Notes: a model not told the origin generated them from the letters alone. Positions 1-5,721 are shown, counted from the first letter of the stretch. The stretch: 7,769 bases of DNA from Candidatus Zipacnadia bacterium (GCA_029821455.1 JALGTI010000140.1:1-7769), one strand, 5' to 3'. Made by a program: numbers and translations.

Positions 1-656
1 CCCCATACCAAGTGAGCAGCGGCCAGTATACGAAGCTCGGTGGAGTCAGCTATTGAGCCCTTCGCAACAACCTCGTTGGCCCTCGCGCGGGTTGCTTTGG
101 CCGCTTTGCCGAAGGACGTGTCCCCCTCCCGCGCTGCGCGGATGCTAGCCAGATCCTCTGGCCGGCAGATGAAGCGAGGGTGGCCCATACGTGGCAGGCT
201 GTGCAGGATGGACATGTCGTACGTTGTGGCGTCTGGCGCGATGCGGAAGCTGCGCACCTCCGAGGTCGCTTGGACATGACCCTCCTTGTCAAGCCACTTC
301 ACCTGCCAGAAATATCGTCGCCTAGGCTTGAGTGGTGGCAGCATGGCATAGACATTGAAATTGACCTCATCCCGATGGACAGTGCGCAACACCCGCACGT
401 CAGTGGCAACGACCAACTGAAATCGCCAGTTCCCAGGCGACTTGGGCGGCAGATCGTCAGGGTCCCACGGCCACGTCAACGGCGGCGGATTGCGGTCAAC
501 AACTGCCCCATCAACCGGCCCCCAGTCAACATAGCGGGTGTGGCTGCGCAGGCCCGACGGGTCTAGGCACGACTCCGGGCCGATGGGGGCCGCAAGGCAG
601 CTTGCTGCAATGGTCACCAATGCTGCGCCCAGCAGAACAGCAGTCCCGTTGCCCAT
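1..656 (-). CDS. Secreted DUF4962 / heparinase II/III-type polysaccharide lyase, N-terminal part (truncated by window edge)
   Basis: I translated this frame by hand: 218 codons stay open from an ATG at 654-656 to the left edge, so the C-terminus is missing. A GGGAGG Shine-Dalgarno lies about 8 bases before the ATG. Residues 1-23 look like a signal peptide (hydrophobic VLLGAALVTIAASCLAA, likely cut near LAA-P). Residues 56-141 form a fibronectin-like module with NPPPLTWPW, then RFQLVVATD, YFWQVKWLDKEG and SEVRSFRIAP. A helical stretch opens with HPRFICRPEDLASIRAA (159-175). This order (beta domain with P-x-x-TWP, then HPR) is that of the DUF4962 N-terminus found before heparinase II/III alpha-toroid domains, which cleave uronate-containing polysaccharides by beta-elimination outside the cytoplasm. 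The catalytic part is not in the window, so activity is inferred from family. It lies 121 bases downstream of a Gfo/Idh/MocA oxidoreductase on the same strand with no terminator between them. Confidence 0.72.
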   Translation of the reverse strand, partial: MGNGTAVLLGAALVTIAASCLAAPIGPESCLDPSGLRSHTRYVDWGPVDGAVVDRNPPPLTWPWDPDDLPPKSPGNWRFQLVVATDVRVLRTVHRDEVNFNVYAMLPPLKPRRRYFWQVKWLDKEGHVQATSEVRSFRIAPDATTYDMSILHSLPRMGHPRFICRPEDLASIRAAREGDTSFGKAAKATRARANEVVAKGSIADSTELRILAAAHLVW

Positions 657-671
657 AACTCATACCTCCCT

Positions 672-701
672 GGCCTAGTTTGGGCTGTTACACTCTAGGC
701 C
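672..701. repeat. Inverted repeat in the leader of the lyase gene
   Basis: GGCCTAG (672-678) and CTAGGCC (695-701) are perfect 7-base inverted arms separated by 16 bases. The repeat lies just before the ribosome binding site of the lyase gene, inside the 121-base gap after the oxidoreductase. It could be a leader hairpin or an operator. There is no T-run, so it is not an intrinsic terminator. A chance occurrence is possible. Confidence 0.3.
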
Positions 702-777
702 GACAGGTGCGGAGTCCCTGTACGCTCTGACCGGCAGGCCTGCACCGTCCAACGTCGCCGACGAAACTAACAATCGG

Positions 778-1980
778 CTATATCTTCCAGTACTGGTTAA
801 TGGGACGCTGGTAGGCACTCACCTTTCCGGACTCAACGTCGGCGGGGCTAATCGGCTTGCCGGCCAGGTTTGATTCGTAGAAGGCATAGCAAAGCGCCTT
901 GGCCTTGAGAGCCGCTACGCCCTCAACCTCCGGCTGCCGCTGCTTGTCTATCGCTTCGATGAAATCCCAGCACTCGTTTGAGATCCCGTCATCCAGGCCG
1001 TAGGGGAACAAGCGGTCGGCCTTGCGCTTGCTCAGTTGCTTCAGATACTGCTTTTCGAGCTTCTCGTACTTGATCTCCTTGCCATCCTTCCCTCTCAGGT
1101 CGGCCCCAAACTGGAATGCATGCATCCACTCCTGCCGATCCCGTAGCGATCCCTTGGTCCCATAATAGACGCCGGTGCGCACCTTATAGCCATACGCTTC
1201 CCGCGAGAAGCTCCAGTGCCCCACCAGGCCGCTCTCAAAGCGCAGCGTCGCCAGCCAGGTGTCCTCGACATCGAGCCGCTGCTTGCCCAGACCGGCCGGC
1301 CCATTGAGCATCGGGGTGTAGAAGGTACGCATATCAGCCTGCACCTCGGCGACTGGCCCGAACACATGCAGCATCATATCCGCGAAATGCACTCCGGCAT
1401 CGTACATCATCCCGCCACCGCCCAGCAGCTTGAGACCGCGCCAGGCCATTGCGTACGATTTCCAGTTGAATTCCTGGTCACCGAGTACTTCCATCGAGAA
1501 GAAGCACGGCTTGCCGATCATCTTCGCCTTGTTGATGACCCATTCCATCACCCGCGCACCCTTGCAGCGCCGGATCTGCTCGGCGATGGCCACGATCGCC
1601 CCGCTCTTCTCGGCGGCCGCCATTATCTTCTTCCCCGCCTTGATAGTGATGCCGCCGGGCTTTTCTATCATCACGGGTATGCCCTTACGCAGGCAGGGAA
1701 TTGCCGTGGTGTGGTGGAACGCGTGCGGCGTACCGATATCGGCGGCATCAATCTTGCCGCCCTTCAGCAACCCCTTAACCGTGTCAAACACCTCAGGCCG
1801 ATGGCCGGTTGAATTCTCCAGGCGGTCGGCGAACGCTCTGGCATTTTTCGCGTTAGTGTCGCAGACGGCCTCAATCTGGAACTTGTCGTAGCCAAGCTCC
1901 AGCAGCTTCTCATAGCCCGTCAGATGGGCACCGGCCATCCCCCCGCAGCCAATCATTGCCAGTTTGATTCTGTCAGACAT
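778..1980 (-). CDS. Gfo/Idh/MocA family NAD(P)-dependent oxidoreductase
   Basis: This 400-residue protein has the usual family length and both domains. The N-terminal Rossmann fold opens with KLAMIGCGGMAGAHL (6-20), a glycine-rich dinucleotide-binding loop, and ends at the signature VMIEKPGG (103-110), whose lysine is the family's usual active-site residue. The C-terminal alpha/beta domain holds LGGGGMMYDAGVHFADMM (186-203), matching the family motif D-x-G-x-H that places the catalytic histidine (H198). Family members oxidise or reduce sugars, inositols and related polyols in the cytoplasm; the substrate cannot be read from sequence. The ATG start is backed by AGGAGG with a 7-base spacer. It lies 48 bases after the fumarase beta gene and 121 bases before the secreted lyase gene, so a role in handling sugars or uronates released by that lyase is a reasonable inference. 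No signal peptide is seen, unlike the Tat-exported members of this family. Confidence 0.9.
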   Translation of the reverse strand: MSDRIKLAMIGCGGMAGAHLTGYEKLLELGYDKFQIEAVCDTNAKNARAFADRLENSTGHRPEVFDTVKGLLKGGKIDAADIGTPHAFHHTTAIPCLRKGIPVMIEKPGGITIKAGKKIMAAAEKSGAIVAIAEQIRRCKGARVMEWVINKAKMIGKPCFFSMEVLGDQEFNWKSYAMAWRGLKLLGGGGMMYDAGVHFADMMLHVFGPVAEVQADMRTFYTPMLNGPAGLGKQRLDVEDTWLATLRFESGLVGHWSFSREAYGYKVRTGVYYGTKGSLRDRQEWMHAFQFGADLRGKDGKEIKYEKLEKQYLKQLSKRKADRLFPYGLDDGISNECWDFIEAIDKQRQPEVEGVAALKAKALCYAFYESNLAGKPISPADVESGKVSAYQRPINQYWKI

Positions 1981-2028
1981 CCCCTAGCCTCCTACTGATA
2001 GTTGGTTGCATTCGTATGTTCCAGACCC

Positions 2029-2571
2029 TCACTCGAGGACTTCATCGCCTGGGAAGACGCTGCCGCCATAAGCATCGTAAGCCACGATAACCGGGAATTC
2101 TTCAACATGAAGCTCCCGTATCGCCTCTGCGCCCAGGTCCTCGTAGGCCACCACGCGGGCCGACGTAACACACTGCCCCAGCAGTGCGCCTGCGCCCCCG
2201 ACAGCCACCATATACAAACATCCATATTCTCGACAGGCCATCCGCACCTCCGGCGCCCGCTCCCCCTTCCCGATGGTGGCACGCACACCGGCGGCATAGA
2301 GTTGGGGAGCATACGGGTCCATGCGGGAACTGGTGGTCGGCCCGGCTGCGCCGATGGGTCGGCCCGGCGGTGCCGGCGTGGGCCCACAGTAGTAGATGGC
2401 CTGCCCTGCAAGGTCCACCGGAAGCTCCTGCCCGGCCTCCAGCGCAGCCACCAGCCGCTTATGCGCGGCATCGCGGGCGGTGTACAGTGGCCCGGTCAGG
2501 CTCACGCCATCTCCCGCGCTCAGTGACTTCACGTCCTCTTTGCTGAGCGGCAAAGCAAGCAGTCTGGACAC
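2029..2571 (-). CDS. Class I (Fe-S) fumarate hydratase, beta subunit
   Basis: This 180-residue protein matches the separate beta subunit, equal to the C-terminal domain of one-chain FumA/FumB. It supplies substrate-binding residues to the dimeric enzyme that hydrates fumarate to L-malate in the TCA cycle. Visible family motifs are LTGPLYTARDAAHKRL (25-40), YCGPTPAPPG (61-70), GPTTSSRMDPYAP (77-89), the GKG turn (101-103) and a conserved end, EDLGAEAIRELHVEEFPVIV (144-163). The start is GTG (2569-2571), chosen because AGGAGG (2580-2585) sits 8 bases upstream and the protein begins where the family does. That Shine-Dalgarno shares a base with the alpha subunit's TGA stop, and the intergenic gap is only 13 bases, so the subunits are likely translationally coupled. 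L(+)-tartrate dehydratase beta subunits are close relatives; motifs alone do not fully separate them. Confidence 0.9.
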   Translation of the reverse strand: MSRLLALPLSKEDVKSLSAGDGVSLTGPLYTARDAAHKRLVAALEAGQELPVDLAGQAIYYCGPTPAPPGRPIGAAGPTTSSRMDPYAPQLYAAGVRATIGKGERAPEVRMACREYGCLYMVAVGGAGALLGQCVTSARVVAYEDLGAEAIRELHVEEFPVIVAYDAYGGSVFPGDEVLE

Positions 2572-2579
2572 CTCTCAGC

Positions 2580-2585
2580 CCTCCT
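2580..2585 (-). promoter_or_regulatory. Ribosome binding site deciding the GTG start of fumarase beta
   Basis: The minus strand reads AGGAGG here, followed by an 8-base spacer and GTG at 2569-2571. Its first base is the last base of the TGA stop of the alpha subunit (2585-2587). Terminating ribosomes therefore release on the next gene's start signal, which suggests coupled, balanced synthesis of the two subunits. Confidence 0.7.
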
Positions 2586-3430
2586 CACAGCTCCACCGTT
2601 GTGTGCCTCGCCACGTGGCACTGCACATTAAGCGCCACCGGCAGGCTAGCGATATGGCAGGGATAGGTCAGGATGTGTACGGCCAGGGCGGTGGTGTCGC
2701 CACCGAGGCCCATCGGCCCGATGCCGGTGGCATTGACCGTCTCCAGGATTTCCGCCTCCAGCTTCGCCACTTCCGGCTGCTCACTGGCCTCCCCCAGTGG
2801 CCTCAACAGCGCCTCCTTGGCCAGCAAGGCAGCCTTCTCGAACGTGCCACCGATGCCGATGCCCAGGACCAGCGGCGGACAGGGCTGCCCGCCGGCCTCG
2901 CGGATCCGTGCCAGCACAGCCTCTATCACACCGGCCGCGCCACCGGCCGGTGTCAGCATCCACAGCGCGCTCATGTTCTCGCTGCCTGCGCCCTTGGGTG
3001 CTACGTGCAGCCTCAGGCGCTCACCCGGCACCAACCGCACATGCACAATGGCCGGCGTATTGTCACCTGTGTTGGGCGCTCGGCTGAGCGGGGCCGCCAC
3101 CACAGATTTCCGCAGGAAACCCTCACGGTAGCCCTGTCGCACCCCTTCGTTGATTGCCTCATAGAAATCACCACCGACCAGGTGCAAGTCCTGGCCGACA
3201 TCCGCGAATACGACTACCACGCCGGTGTCCTGACAGATCGGCAGGCTGCTGTCTCTGGCTAGCTGGGCGTTGGCGATGAGGGTATCCAGCACCTGCCGGG
3301 CCAGCTTGTCGCTCTCGTGCTCACGGGCATACCGCAACGCTGCCTCCACTTCAGCCGGCAACTCGCGGTTGGCGCGGATGCAGGCTGCCGCCAGCGGCCC
3401 AATCAGACTGTTGACATCAAGCTCGCGCAT
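2585..3430 (-). CDS. Class I (Fe-S) fumarate hydratase, alpha subunit
   Basis: This is the iron-sulfur subunit of two-chain class I fumarase (fumarate + water to L-malate). With numbering from a GTG one codon upstream, motifs are SLPICQDTGVVVVFADVG (63-80), RAPNTGDNTPA (119-128), KGAGSENMSALWMLTPAGG (147-165), CPPLVLGIGIGGTFEKA (185-201), GIGPMGLGGDTTAL (237-250) and CHIASLPVALNVQCHVARH (259-277). Cysteines 67 and 185 sit where family members bind the labile [4Fe-4S] cluster; C259 or C272 may supply the third ligand, which I cannot decide here. Length is typical (about 280). ATG 3428-3430 and GTG 3431-3433 are adjacent; I prefer ATG, since GGTGAG lies a few bases before it, but the site is weak. 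It begins 70 bases after a strong terminator, so it likely starts its own transcript, although I saw no clear -35/-10. Fe-S tartrate dehydratase alpha is the main alternative. Confidence 0.92.
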   Translation of the reverse strand: MRELDVNSLIGPLAAACIRANRELPAEVEAALRYAREHESDKLARQVLDTLIANAQLARDSSLPICQDTGVVVVFADVGQDLHLVGGDFYEAINEGVRQGYREGFLRKSVVAAPLSRAPNTGDNTPAIVHVRLVPGERLRLHVAPKGAGSENMSALWMLTPAGGAAGVIEAVLARIREAGGQPCPPLVLGIGIGGTFEKAALLAKEALLRPLGEASEQPEVAKLEAEILETVNATGIGPMGLGGDTTALAVHILTYPCHIASLPVALNVQCHVARHTTVEL

Positions 3431-3500
3431 CACATCTCACCAGTAGCTGGTCCTTTCGCCCAACAGCCTCTGCTCTCCTCTTGCCCATCGGCCTGGCACG

Positions 3501-3527
3501 AAAAAGGGCGGCCCTCTCCGGCCGCCC
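3501..3527 (-). terminator. Intrinsic terminator after the BON-domain gene
   Basis: Read on the minus strand, GGGCGGCC - GGAGAG - GGCCGCCC forms a perfect 8-bp, all-G/C stem with a 6-base loop, followed at once by TTTTT (3501-3505). It starts about 20 bases after the BON gene's TAA stop. It separates the metallophosphoesterase/BON transcript from the fumarase gene set downstream. Confidence 0.9.
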
Positions 3528-3546
3528 AGCACTGCCCGGCTGCTAC

Positions 3547-3798
3547 TTACGCGTCTATCTGCGCGTTCATCACTACCTCATTGACTCCTCGCATAGACAG
3601 CAGGGCCTCAGTGAGCAGTTCCATCTCCCTCTTCACATCCACCCCGCGACCGAGTGGTCCCCGCATGCGCCTGACGCGCCCGGTCAGATATACCACATTG
3701 TTGATGACCGAGACGGTCAGCAGCGTGATGTCCAGCCCGCCGAACTTGGAGATTTCGTGCTCAACCCGCCTGCGCAGTGCCTTGTCCTCCAGCGGCAT
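3547..3798 (-). CDS. Small single BON-domain protein
   Basis: This 83-residue protein is almost entirely one BON-like domain (named for OsmY and nodulation proteins): LRRRVEHEISKFGGLD (8-23), TVSVINNVVYLTGRVRR (28-44), then an amphipathic helix REMELLTEALLSMRGVNEVVMNAQ (57-80). The pattern of a hydrophobic strand plus x-L-x-G-x-V, then a helix ending in G-V-x-x-V, is the BON signature. BON domains bind phospholipids or other ligands and usually occur in periplasmic or membrane-linked proteins. This one has no signal peptide or membrane segment, so it is predicted cytoplasmic, and its role is unknown. GAGAGGTGA precedes the ATG by about 6 bases. A TATAAT box upstream and a strong terminator downstream suggest it can be made from its own short mRNA. 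The call rests on pattern rather than a search, so a degenerate match is possible. Confidence 0.75.
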   Translation of the reverse strand: MPLEDKALRRRVEHEISKFGGLDITLLTVSVINNVVYLTGRVRRMRGPLGRGVDVKREMELLTEALLSMRGVNEVVMNAQIDA

Positions 3799-3835
3799 CC
3801 GTCATCACCTCTCAAATTAGCCAGCCGTCAAGCTC

Positions 3836-3864
3836 ATTATACCCCAACACCGCTAAATACCCAA
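3836..3864 (-). promoter_or_regulatory. Likely sigma70 promoter for the BON-domain gene
   Basis: On the minus strand TATAAT (3836-3841) is a perfect -10 box. It is preceded, after a 17-base spacer, by TTGGGT (3859-3864), which matches the first three bases of the -35 consensus. The predicted start near 3829 would give a leader of about 30 bases carrying the BON gene's Shine-Dalgarno. The -35 lies within the last codons of the metallophosphoesterase gene, so this would be an internal promoter. Confidence 0.5.
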
Positions 3865-4605
3865 GGACAGTCTCATTGCCATCGGCTCTGGCAGCCCCAC
3901 CTCGTGCATTTGCTCCTGTGTCCTCTGGATATCATAGTCGAAACGGCATATCTCCACAAGCGCCGCTTCTGTGTCATACACGGCGAAGCTGGCTTGCGGG
4001 TTGCCATCGCGTGGCTGCCCCACAGCGCCGGGGTTGATCAAATATGCCACATTCGGCTTAAGTTTGCAGCTACCTCCCTCAGGCAAGGGCTGATGCATAG
4101 GCAGCACCACATCAGCGCCCAGCGCGAACCATTCGGCGTAGTGGGTATGCCCGAAGAAGATGAGTGGCGTGTTCGCAGCCTGGAAGCTGTAGACCGCATC
4201 TGCTGCAGTGGTGGTATAGAAGTCCTGATCGGGCACCGAGCCGTGGCAGAGCGTAATGCCTAAAGGAAGCTCGTCGGATACTACTTCCCGCAGTGGCTCC
4301 AGTGCGCGGAGGAAGTCAGCGTTCTCCTGGCTCAAGATTTCCCGCGTCCACAGAATACAGGCACGCGCCCCGCTGGTGAACCATTGCTCCTTGCCGGGTC
4401 TGATGGCGGCCTCGTCGTGATTACCTCGCACGCAAATGCAATCCAATTCCCTTACGATGTCACAACACTCATTCGGCCACGCGCCGTAGCCCACAATGTC
4501 GCCCAGGCACAGGAATGTATCCACCACAAGCCTGTCAAGCTCCTCCAAAGCCCGCTCGAGGGCAGGAAGGTTGGCGTGTATATCGCTGATGATGCCGTAG
4601 CGCAA
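3853..4605 (-). CDS. YfcE/MJ0936-type calcineurin-like metallophosphoesterase
   Basis: This 250-residue protein has every metal-binding block of the family in order: ISDIHANLPAL (6-16; D8, H10), LGDIVGYG (34-41; D36), RGNHDEA (60-66; N62, H63), LCHGS (119-123; H121), FGHTH (151-155; H153, H155) and a C-terminal LINPGAVGQPRDGNP (189-203). The last motif marks the YfcE/MJ0936 group, cytoplasmic phosphodiesterases that use two Mn2+ or similar ions; the natural substrate is usually unknown. There is no signal peptide. The start is TTG (4603-4605): an in-frame TAG lies 17 codons upstream with no ATG or GTG between, and the protein then begins exactly as family members do. Its ribosome binding site is poor, with GGGAG 10 bases away or GGAG only 1 base away, hinting at modest expression. 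It is divergent from the pseudopilin gene across a repeat-rich gap and 54 bases from the BON gene. Confidence 0.92.
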   Translation of the reverse strand: MRYGIISDIHANLPALERALEELDRLVVDTFLCLGDIVGYGAWPNECCDIVRELDCICVRGNHDEAAIRPGKEQWFTSGARACILWTREILSQENADFLRALEPLREVVSDELPLGITLCHGSVPDQDFYTTTAADAVYSFQAANTPLIFFGHTHYAEWFALGADVVLPMHQPLPEGGSCKLKPNVAYLINPGAVGQPRDGNPQASFAVYDTEAALVEICRFDYDIQRTQEQMHEVGLPEPMAMRLSLGI

Positions 4606-4721
4606 TCTCCGGATACTCCCAACCAGCCGAACGCAGCGATTCGAACGCTGCTATCCCGGTCAGCAACACTATTCGTCCCATATCGTTTCATCCCTTCTGG
4701 CTGGCGGGCCTACGAGTTTGT

Positions 4722-4745
4722 AGGGACGGTTCGCGAACCGTCCTT
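4722..4745. repeat. Perfect palindrome with central NruI-like TCGCGA
   Basis: GGACGGTTCGCGAACCGTCC (4724-4743) is a perfect 20-base palindrome. Including flanking bases, the outer A/T pair and a G-T pair extend it to 24 bases. It has no spacer, so it could extrude as a cruciform, serve as a site for a dimeric protein, or form a hairpin in RNA. It is the first of three closely spaced palindromes. Confidence 0.85.
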
Positions 4746-4752
4746 ACTGACC

Positions 4753-4776
4753 GTAGGACAGGCATCCTTGCCTGTC
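4753..4776 (+). repeat. 24-bp dispersed hairpin repeat, copy 1
   Basis: The sequence starts GTAG and contains GACAGGCA - TCCT - TGCCTGTC, an 8-bp stem with a 4-base loop. The same 24 bases occur again at 5697-5720 in the same orientation. The arms and size resemble REP-like or other short palindromic dispersed repeats. No T-run follows, so termination is not its evident role. Confidence 0.85.
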
Positions 4777-4788
4777 GGCCAGGAGAAT

Positions 4789-4809
4789 CGGCGGGCAGCA
4801 TGCCCGCCG
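4789..4809. repeat. GC-rich palindrome, 9-bp arms
   Basis: CGGCGGGCA (4789-4797) and TGCCCGCCG (4801-4809) are perfect inverted arms around the 3-base loop GCA. It lies 12 bases after the 24-bp repeat. The close grouping with the two palindromes before it suggests one compound repeat element. Confidence 0.8.
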
Positions 4810-4820
4810 CACGCGTTAGC

Positions 4821-4907
4821 CTCCGTATCTGCCTTCGTCTGCCGTCGTCTGTTCTTATCTGCCGTCGTCTGTTCTTATCTGCCTTCATCTGCCATTATCT
4901 GCCGTTA
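4821..4907. repeat. Tandem array with 10-bp period (consensus GCCNTYRTCT)
   Basis: About eight and a half decamers lie end to end with no gap: ctccgtatct, gccttcgtct, gccgtcgtct, gttcttatct, gccgtcgtct, gttcttatct, gccttcatct, gccattatct, then gccgtta. The third and fourth units repeat as the fifth and sixth, giving an exact 20-base super-repeat (4841-4860 equals 4861-4880). Every full unit ends in TCT. The array is pyrimidine-rich on the plus strand, ends 10 bases before the pseudopilin -35 box, and is not a CRISPR (units too short, no spacers). Confidence 0.88.
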
Positions 4908-4916
4908 GGATTCCCC

Positions 4917-4945
4917 TTGACATGCCGTTCCGCTCACACTATACT
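4917..4945 (+). promoter_or_regulatory. Near-consensus sigma70 promoter for the pseudopilin gene
   Basis: TTGACA (4917-4922) is a perfect -35 box, followed by the ideal 17-base spacer and TATACT (4940-4945), five of six matches to the -10 consensus. Transcription should start near 4952, giving a leader of about 48 bases with an AGGAGG ribosome binding site at 4986-4991. This is the strongest promoter I can see in the window and points to high housekeeping expression, or to repression by a factor bound at the repeats just upstream. Confidence 0.85.
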
Positions 4946-4999
4946 ATATCGTGCAACTTCGGGCCATACAATCCTACCACCCAAAAGGAGGAGATTTCG

Positions 5000-5656
5000 A
5001 TGCGCAAGGGTTTTACGCTAATCGAATTGCTGGTGGTGATCGCGATCATCGCGATCCTGGCAGCAATCCTGTTCCCGGTGTTTGCCCGGGCGCGGGAGAA
5101 GGCAAGGCAGACAAGCTGTTTGTCCAATCTCAAGCAGCTCGGCCTGGGTGCCCTGATGTATGCCGGGGACTACGACGAGCGCTTCCCCCTGTTTAACAGG
5201 AACCCGGATGTGCCGGGTAACTGGGGCACGCATTTCCACTGGCGCATTGTGATGGCGCCCTACGTCATGAACGACCAGCTTTGGATCTGCCCAACGGTGG
5301 CGGATGTTGGCAATTGCAGCTACTCGGGCAACCAGTACCTGGCCGCTGCAGCCGGAGGGGACATCTACTGGGGCAGCGCCGCTGGCCGAAAGCTTGGGAA
5401 GGTGCCGCGTCCTGCTGAAACACCGATGATGGCAGACTGCCACGTGCCAGGCTGGTTGGCCACCAACAACTACTTCTACATAAACCAGTGCAGGATGTTC
5501 GGTGACCTCGGCAACAGGGCCGGTGCCCCCTGTGTAAACATGGCAGCCGATCGGCACAACGGCCAATACAACTGCGTGTTCGTTGATGGACATGCCAAGT
5601 CGCTGCCCGCCTACGGCGGCTACGACTGGCAGCAAGGCATTAGCGGCCCCGGATAG
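5000..5656 (+). CDS. Type II secretion/type IV-like pseudopilin with H-X9-DG domain (DUF1559-like)
   Basis: This 218-residue protein starts at an ATG 8 bases after AGGAGG. It opens with a class III leader, MRKG, cut before FTLIEL by prepilin peptidase, with the conserved Glu five residues into the mature chain. A hydrophobic helix follows (to about residue 28), then ARAREKARQTSCLSNLKQLG (30-48) and MYAGDYDERFP (53-63). The globular part has seven cysteines in all (40, 97, 106, 147, 164, 178, 192), so disulfides are likely. It ends with RHNGQYNCVFVDGHAKSLP (185-203), where H186, nine residues, then D196-G197 form the H-X9-DG signature. Such proteins assemble at the inner membrane; most belong to very large families in Planctomycetota and Armatimonadota whose functions are unknown. 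It is a single gene on its strand, with no secretion or pilus genes nearby, flanked by identical 24-bp repeats. Confidence 0.93.
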   Translation: MRKGFTLIELLVVIAIIAILAAILFPVFARAREKARQTSCLSNLKQLGLGALMYAGDYDERFPLFNRNPDVPGNWGTHFHWRIVMAPYVMNDQLWICPTVADVGNCSYSGNQYLAAAAGGDIYWGSAAGRKLGKVPRPAETPMMADCHVPGWLATNNYFYINQCRMFGDLGNRAGAPCVNMAADRHNGQYNCVFVDGHAKSLPAYGGYDWQQGISGPG

Positions 5657-5662
5657 GGCCGC
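5643..5662 (+). terminator. Weak terminator-like hairpin spanning the pseudopilin stop codon
   Basis: GCGGCCC - CGGATA - GGGCCGC is a perfect 7-bp G/C stem with a 6-base loop, and the TAG stop (5654-5656) straddles the loop and the 3' arm. No T-run follows, so it is not a canonical intrinsic terminator. It may stabilise the mRNA end or assist termination together with the hairpin at 5700-5721. Confidence 0.35.
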
Positions 5663-5696
5663 CACGGGGTCCTGTCTCCAATCCGTGCGACAGTGC

Positions 5697-5721
5697 GTAG
5701 GACAGGCATCCTTGCCTGTCC
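5697..5721 (+). repeat. 24-bp dispersed hairpin repeat, copy 2
   Basis: Bases 5697-5720 are identical, in the same orientation, to 4753-4776. Here the stem gains one pair: GGACAGGCA - TCCT - TGCCTGTCC (9 bp). With copy 1 it brackets the pseudopilin gene and its promoter, the copies being 944 bases apart. Confidence 0.85.

Larger units (their letters stand above)
4606..4916. other. Gene-free, repeat-rich divergent intergenic region
   Basis: No credible gene lies between the metallophosphoesterase start and the pseudopilin promoter. Short open frames here cross palindromes and tandem repeats, lack ribosome binding sites and give low-complexity arginine-rich products. In order it holds a small inverted repeat, GCAGCG-ATTCGAA-CGCTGC (4633-4651), three strong palindromes (4722-4809) and a 10-bp-period tandem array (4821-4907). 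I saw no convincing promoter for the leftward metallophosphoesterase gene. Confidence 0.7.

Noticed and set aside
594..656. Lipobox in the lyase signal peptide (AASC, C20)
   Set aside because: Position -3 is Ala and -1 is Ser, a poor lipobox, and an ordinary signal peptidase I site (LAA-P) follows directly.
736..745. GCAGGCCTGC palindrome between the oxidoreductase and lyase genes as a terminator
   Set aside because: The stem is only 5 bp with no loop and no T-run follows.
2396..3262. 288-codon plus-strand open frame opposite the fumarase alpha gene
   Set aside because: It is antisense to a clearly conserved enzyme and reads as His/Gln/Arg-rich sequence without domains; such mirror frames are common in GC-rich genes.
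3481..4263. 260-codon plus-strand open frame opposite the metallophosphoesterase and BON genes
   Set aside because: It crosses the intrinsic terminator and two convincing minus-strand genes and has no recognisable domain.
4821..4907. Short regular repeats that might be a CRISPR array
   Set aside because: The unit is 10 bases, units abut without spacers, and no cas gene is present.
4688..4908. Small open reading frames across the intergenic island on both strands
   Set aside because: They run through palindromes and decamers, give Arg/Gln-rich low-complexity products and have no ribosome binding sites.
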